64,000 nt of DNA from Membranipora membranacea (taxonomy: Eukaryota; Bryozoa; Gymnolaemata; Cheilostomatida; Membraniporidae). Position 1 is the stretch's first letter. The number at the start of each line of letters is the position of its first letter. Positions 62,214-64,000 of this stretch are shown piece after piece. The notes under the pieces are model-generated. The model saw nothing but the letters and a program-made list of their open reading frames with translations, did not search any database and was not told the DNA's origin. The stretch is from the NCBI GenBank assembly GCA_914767715.1, contig OU612066.1:28370283-28434282 (forward strand), written 5' to 3'. A program made the translations under genes and the position numbers.

Positions 62214-62560
62214 CCCTATAGGAGTTTAGTTTTCGCGGCATTTAGGATTCGCTTTTCGCGTTATTGCCTAAGTAGGGAAATTTAGTGTATCATAAATTAA
62301 ACTCACTCACCATAGTTTCATAAACAATGTACAATTATACAGGAATACACCTTGCCTACATATGCAAGTTAGTGTGGTGTAGTGGTTTAAGTGTCTGCCT
62401 TGCAATCAGATGGAGGGTTATGCCCTGAGTTCGAATCCCAGCTTGGACATTTTTTTTAATTTTCACTAGTAAGCCTACTAGTGAAATTTTGTACTTGTGA
62501 AATTTAGTACCAGGTCCAGATAGCGAAATTAAACTCTAGCTAAATTAAACTCCTATAGGG
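62214..62560. mobile_element. TA-flanked inverted-repeat element enclosing a tRNA-like unit
   Basis: Ends CCCTATAGGAGTTTA and TAAACTCCTATAGGG are inverted repeats (one mismatch just inside, in an extended GTTTAGTTT/AATTTAGC part), flanked by TA on both sides. Inside, on the plus strand at 62367-62450, is a tRNA-like segment: A box TGGTGTAGTGG (62375-62385), a cloverleaf-like middle, B box AGTTCGAATCC (62428-62438), followed at once by eight T, a Pol III terminator. A GCGAAATTAAACTC/GTTTTCGCGG-type subterminal motif repeats nearby. Confidence 0.8.
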
Positions 62561-64000
62561 TATGTCACTTCCATTGGAGGTCACTGTCCTTACCTGGTAC
62601 CTGTCTTTGTTGACACTAAGATCAGGGCTGGCATGTACAATTGTTAAAACTGTCACTACTAAGTTGAATTCGTTCACAGGACCTGACTTTCTGTGGACTG
62701 AACCCATTCAGATCTCTAATCAAAAAGCTCTTCATGTATGATCAAATGACCCTGAAGTCAAATCATTCTGCTCAACCCCTCAGGACACTTCTCAGTCTCT
62801 GACCTGTTAGTGACAGCTAACTATGAGGAAGCTAGGGTCTACTTCTAATCAGGGGAGCAAACCACACATTGTATAACAAATTTAGTCTTCTGATTGCAAC
62901 CTCTAGCCTTTTTCTCGTTATGGATAATCCGAACTCTGGCCAATACTGCTGAATGAATGGTGCATTAGCAACTTCTTGGCAAGCTTTGTGTTGACATGGG
63001 CTATGAGGTAGTCTGAGCCCCCCAGACTTTTGCCCCTCGCCCGACGCCCCCCCCCCCCCCGGCGAGCGGTTGTGAAGTAGGCAAGGATACCTGATCGGTC
63101 TTTCTACACTAACAGTTATCTAATCCTAACTATAGGGCTGGGTGTGTAAATGTCAAATTCACTCTGGCTTTGTTTGCATTAATTTAGTTCATCGAAAGGC
63201 TTGGAGGAGATTAAAACACATATATGTATTGTTTGCTAATTAACATGACTATTGTGGATAAGCTCAGTTTATCTGTTACAGTGGTAACAGCTTCATGTCA
63301 ACAAACACATCTCTGTATACACTGTATGGTTGAGCTTCATCCTCTATAATAAGGTCCGAGTCAAGCCTTTTGAAACAGCCAACTCTCATATCAGAATACC
63401 CAAAGTGGAACAGAAATATTTCACTGAAATATTCGGAATTTTATGTTGTGACTTTCCCTTCGAAATCACAGTCATTTAGGTCACATTAATTTTGACGCAC
63501 TATGATTATGACAAACCTATCGAACCGTGCACACCTTGTTCTCTTTGGATGGAAGCCTGGCTAGTCTGTATTGATGTGTGTTGATTGTTGTGTCGCACCC
63601 CTTATCTGTCTATCTACTCCTGCATGATATCCCGTTAGAAATAAATCAAGGATTTTGATTCTAAGCATATAGGGATATATTATTTGTATATATGATATGT
63701 ACATATTATATTTATATATTATATGTAATTAGGAACCCGCCCATTGCGATAAAGTTCATAAGTATTGGGACATAAGTCAATCTGTAAAGCCCTCCTTTAC
63801 TGTTGCGCTATGATGTGTTTGTGATGTATATATTTTCTTCTGCTTGATTCTTTAAATCACTTGTCATAAAAATGAACTTTGAAGAGTTTAACTTACTTGT
63901 GTGATCATCATGAAGTTGTATGCATATTGCCTGGTAATGCAATCTTTCAATCCTCTTCCAGCAAATTTCAAATTATAATGTTTTGCGGCCATCCCCAATG
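62561..64000. other. Intron of the ankyrin gene, end of window
   Basis: Contains a run of about 17 C at 63044-63060 preceded by TAGTCTGAGCCCCCCAGACT. A similar TAGTCTGAGCCCCTACCCCA occurs at 3641-3660, so this is a second copy of a small GC-rich repeat. There is an AT-rich TATAT stretch near 63660-63730. No exon recognised. Confidence 0.5.

Noticed and set aside
62367-62450. Functional tRNA gene
   Set aside because: A and B boxes are present but the acceptor arm does not pair, and the unit is inside an inverted-repeat element.

Overview
This is a stretch of animal nuclear genome, not a prokaryote or virus. Protein-coding genes are split into short exons with GT/AG borders and conserved intron phases. 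I could rebuild most of them exon by exon and recognise animal orthologues: a C6orf163-like coiled-coil protein, a PGC-1/PRC-type transcriptional coactivator, NME6, HECTD3, ribosomal protein S21 and an ANKRD29-like ankyrin protein. The small AT-rich introns and close gene spacing suggest an early-branching or compact invertebrate genome. A demosponge is my best guess, but the sequence alone does not prove it. Identifications rest on remembered family features, not on searches.

Layout. 1-5.5 kb: C6orf163-like gene on the minus strand. 5.5-8.3 kb: the shared 5' region of two divergent genes, with an RFX X-box-like site. 8.3-15.5 kb: PGC-1 family gene, 13 coding exons, plus strand. 15.5-20.6 kb and 33.0-36.6 kb: two copies of a segmental duplication. 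The first copy starts 3 bp after the PGC-1 stop codon, carries only the tail of a HEPN gene, and has a complete NME6. The second copy carries the complete HEPN gene and an NME6 that lacks exon 1. 23.7-31.0 kb: a full-length Ty3/gypsy LTR retrotransposon between the two copies, next to a LINE remnant. 31.5-33.1 and 38.9-41.1 kb: two paralogous HEPN plus coiled-coil genes. 41.9-54.6 kb: HECTD3, 16 exons, minus strand, with a small membrane-protein gene nested on the opposite strand inside one intron. 55.9-58.7 kb: RPS21, minus strand. 59.8 kb to the window end: start of an ANKRD29-like gene, plus strand.

Introns and spacers are full of non-autonomous DNA transposons, nearly all visible as inverted repeats: a hAT element with 8-bp target duplication, a TA-flanked element with internal terminal-motif repeats, a foldback element with long arms packed with a decamer, perfect palindromes, and two inverted-repeat elements that each enclose tRNA-like Pol III promoter modules. 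The least familiar items are the HEPN/coiled-coil gene pair, the complementary loss after the NME6/HEPN duplication, and the tRNA-like modules inside inverted-repeat elements.
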